A stretch of 64,000 nucleotides of DNA, taken from positions 2,480,001 to 2,544,000 of the forward strand of contig NZ_CP009506.1 in the NCBI RefSeq assembly GCF_000970085.1, given 5' to 3'. The translations under genes and the position numbers were made by a program. The notes under the pieces are model-generated. The model was not told where the DNA came from, did no database searches, and saw only the letters and a program-made list of their open reading frames with translations. Position 1 is the first letter of the stretch. The number at the start of each line of letters is the position of its first letter. This DNA comes from Methanosarcina siciliae T4/M (GTDB taxonomy: Archaea; Halobacteriota; Methanosarcinia; Methanosarcinales; Methanosarcinaceae). Below, in pieces: positions 62,232 to 64,000 of the stretch.

Positions 62232-63746
62232 TTAAGTCTTCTTTAATTCTTTTTCAAGGGTTTCAGCTACGGTTTTCAGGACTTTTATCCTTGAATAATG
62301 TTTGTCTCGGGACTCAACTACTACCCAGGGGGCACCTGTTGTACTCGTTTTTTGGAGCATCTCGTCGGCTGCAACTTTATAGTCTTCCCACTTTTTCCGG
62401 TTTCGCCAGTCTTCTTCTGTAATCTTCCAGCTTTTCTCAGGATCTTTCATACGGCTTTCAAAACGTTCGAGCTGGATTTCTTTATCGATATGGAGCCAGA
62501 ACTTGAGGATAATCACCCCCGCATCGGTAAGGATTTTTTCAAATTCATTTATTTCCCGATAAGCTCTTTTCCATTCTTCTTCCGTACTGAACCCTTCTAC
62601 TCTTTCTACAAGGACGCGTCCGTACCAACTTCTATCAAAAATGGTTATGTGCCCTGCCATAGGGACAGCTTCACAGAAACGCCAGAGATAATGGTGGGTT
62701 TTTTCAGTATCGTTTGGCGAACCAACGGGCACAACCCTGTAAAGCCGGGGGTTGAGTTCTTCAACAAGGCGGTGGATGTCTCCTCCTTTCCCTGCAGCAT
62801 CCCAGCCTTCAAAGACTATGACAACCGCTCGTTTTTTTCTATAAAGTTTATACTGAAGGTTTTCAAGTCTGTGCTGGTAAAGTTTTTTAGCTTCCCTGTA
62901 TTCTTCTATGGAAATACTTTTAGAGAGGTCGGTCTTTTCCAGGGTTGAACCGTTAAGTATCGGGAGATTTACACTTCCAATGTCAAGGTACTTGATTGTC
63001 TGCTGCCCAGGAGTCCTTGTCACCTCTTCAATATATGTCTCAATCGCGTGGGTTACCGTTACCATTATTTTAAGGACTGCAAAATTCCTGTCATTTGCCT
63101 CGACAATTGTCCAGGGGGCATTTGGAGCGTCGGTTCTCTCAAGTATTTTTTCCATAACAGGCAGGTATCCAACGTATTGCTCGATAAAGTCCTGTTCGAT
63201 TCCGTTTTTTCCTTTATATTCATCGAGGATCAGAGGGATATCCCTTTTTTTGATTTTCTTGAAACGTTCTTTCTGTTCTTTTTCGCTTATATGGAGGAAA
63301 AATTTGAGTATCAGATATCCATCGTCTGCAAGCTGGCGTTCAAAATAGTTAATCTCTTCCAGGGCATTTTCCAGGGGTTCTTCGTCTTTTTCTTTTCCAT
63401 AAAGCTCGATTACTGCCCGGCTGTACCAGCTCCGGTCAAAGATCCCAATCCTTCCCTTTACAGGGACCCGCGCCCAGAACCGCAGAAGAAAAGGCTTGAG
63501 GAGATCTTCATAGCAGGGCCTGGTCATGGTGTGGAAATCAAATCCTCTCGGGTCCAGGGGCAGGATAAAACGGTTGATATCTTCCCCCATCCCTGATGCG
63601 TGCCAGCCTTCAAAAACAAGTATTATAGGGATTTTTAGCTCCCATGCCCGGCGTTGAAGTTCCCCGAGTTTAACCTCAAGTGTTTTCATACTCTTTTTAT
63701 ATTCTTCGTTATTTATCGTCTGGGATAAGTCTAACTTTTCAAGCAT
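62232..63746 (-). CDS. Two-domain PPK2, polyphosphate:AMP phosphotransferase
   Basis: A 504-residue protein with two PPK2 domains. The C-terminal one has the intact Walker A GWDAAGKGGDI (315-325), the Walker B/lid DRSWYGRV (371-378) and should be catalytic, phosphorylating AMP to ADP from polyphosphate. The N-terminal one is degenerate: GWHASGMGEDI (48-58) lacks the P-loop lysine (Met instead), while DRSWYSR (104-110) remains. This split is known in class II PPK2 enzymes. Monocistronic; the gene stops at a T-rich region. Confidence 0.93.
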   Translation of the reverse strand: MLEKLDLSQTINNEEYKKSMKTLEVKLGELQRRAWELKIPIILVFEGWHASGMGEDINRFILPLDPRGFDFHTMTRPCYEDLLKPFLLRFWARVPVKGRIGIFDRSWYSRAVIELYGKEKDEEPLENALEEINYFERQLADDGYLILKFFLHISEKEQKERFKKIKKRDIPLILDEYKGKNGIEQDFIEQYVGYLPVMEKILERTDAPNAPWTIVEANDRNFAVLKIMVTVTHAIETYIEEVTRTPGQQTIKYLDIGSVNLPILNGSTLEKTDLSKSISIEEYREAKKLYQHRLENLQYKLYRKKRAVVIVFEGWDAAGKGGDIHRLVEELNPRLYRVVPVGSPNDTEKTHHYLWRFCEAVPMAGHITIFDRSWYGRVLVERVEGFSTEEEWKRAYREINEFEKILTDAGVIILKFWLHIDKEIQLERFESRMKDPEKSWKITEEDWRNRKKWEDYKVAADEMLQKTSTTGAPWVVVESRDKHYSRIKVLKTVAETLEKELKKT

Positions 63747-63938
63747 GCGGAAACCCTTAATTTTTTTAAGATCAGTTTCGAATAATGTGTTTAAGGTATT
63801 ATTGATTGGGCAGGTATAAGTTTTGTCCTTTATGGAGAAAGTAAGGGTAAATGAATTAAAAATATAGGTTTGTTTAAAATATTGATGGCCAATTTGTATT
63901 TGATTGGTATTATATATGAGGAATTATATGTTTATATT
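63747..63938. other. Intergenic region before a transposase
   Basis: About 190 nt, AT-rich, with the PPK2 promoter on the minus strand. The left end of the insertion sequence should be here but no inverted repeat could be recognised with only one end in view. Confidence 0.5.
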
Positions 63939-64000
63939 ATGGGGAAGAGAGGTCCTAAACCACAATTTACTGACGTTGCCTGTCCTAACAAAGGCTGCAA
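63939..64000 (+). mobile_element. Start of an IS transposase, cut by the window edge
   Basis: ATG at 63939 begins MGKRGPKPQFTDVACPNKGC, the N-terminal zinc-binding start I associate with IS1-like transposases in Methanosarcina. Only 20 codons are visible; family and completeness cannot be judged. Confidence 0.65.

Overview
This window is a chromosomal segment of a methanogenic archaeon, almost certainly a Methanosarcina. The decisive evidence is a dimethylamine methyltransferase gene (mtbB) read through an in-frame amber codon at 50225-50227 (codon 356, the pyrrolysine position of the family), directly behind its corrinoid protein gene mtbC. Supporting evidence is two copies of the methanogenesis marker 8 protein, an archaeal ribosomal protein S3Ae, TrmB- and FilR1-type regulators, long AT-rich intergenic regions, and the start of a transposase of a type common in Methanosarcina at the right edge. 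I cannot fix the species.

Layout. 1-11400: the end of an RND/MMPL exporter, a TrkH/TrkA potassium uptake pair, MarR- and TrmB-type regulators, a degraded mobile-element patch (frameshifted AbrB-like gene, small membrane gene, 21-nt tandem repeats), an AI-2E family permease, an ABC ATPase/permease pair and a small K+ channel. 11500-18150: a lipoprotein, two marker-8 paralogues on the minus strand, an MTH865-like protein, an unrecognised 414-residue protein and about 1 kb of decayed DNA. 18400-21500: a minus-strand operon of a P-loop AAA/STAND-type ATPase and a TPR protein, the best candidate here for an uncharacterised two-gene system. 22200-29300: a secreted protein, phenylacetate-CoA ligase, a DUF5661 protein, a guanine-deaminase-like enzyme and PEP synthase. 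29500-45200: mostly small or single genes: zinc ribbons, an AlbA_2 protein, MarC, a RelE-type toxin-antitoxin pair, membrane proteins, ribosomal protein S3Ae, a ferredoxin, two Cys-rich paralogues with a common promoter element, a CoA-binding protein, a ferritin-like protein, a sugar dehydrogenase, DinB and a UPF0282 metallohydrolase.

45200-62100 is a methylamine and sensory neighbourhood. Two paralogous FilR1 (PF08350) regulators, a PAS-only protein, two near-identical Cache-HAMP-PAS-histidine kinases and two stand-alone receivers flank mtbC-mtbB-permease. The permease would import dimethylamine, MtbB would methylate the corrinoid of MtbC, and the kinases, receivers and FilR1 proteins are plausible regulators of this choice of substrate; that link is inference. 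A third kinase is visible only as a decayed remnant before the second receiver. The window closes with a two-domain PPK2 polyphosphate:AMP phosphotransferase and the first codons of a transposase.

Many stretches between genes hold short tandem repeats and gene relics, typical of the loosely packed Methanosarcina chromosome. No rRNA, intact tRNA or CRISPR array was found.
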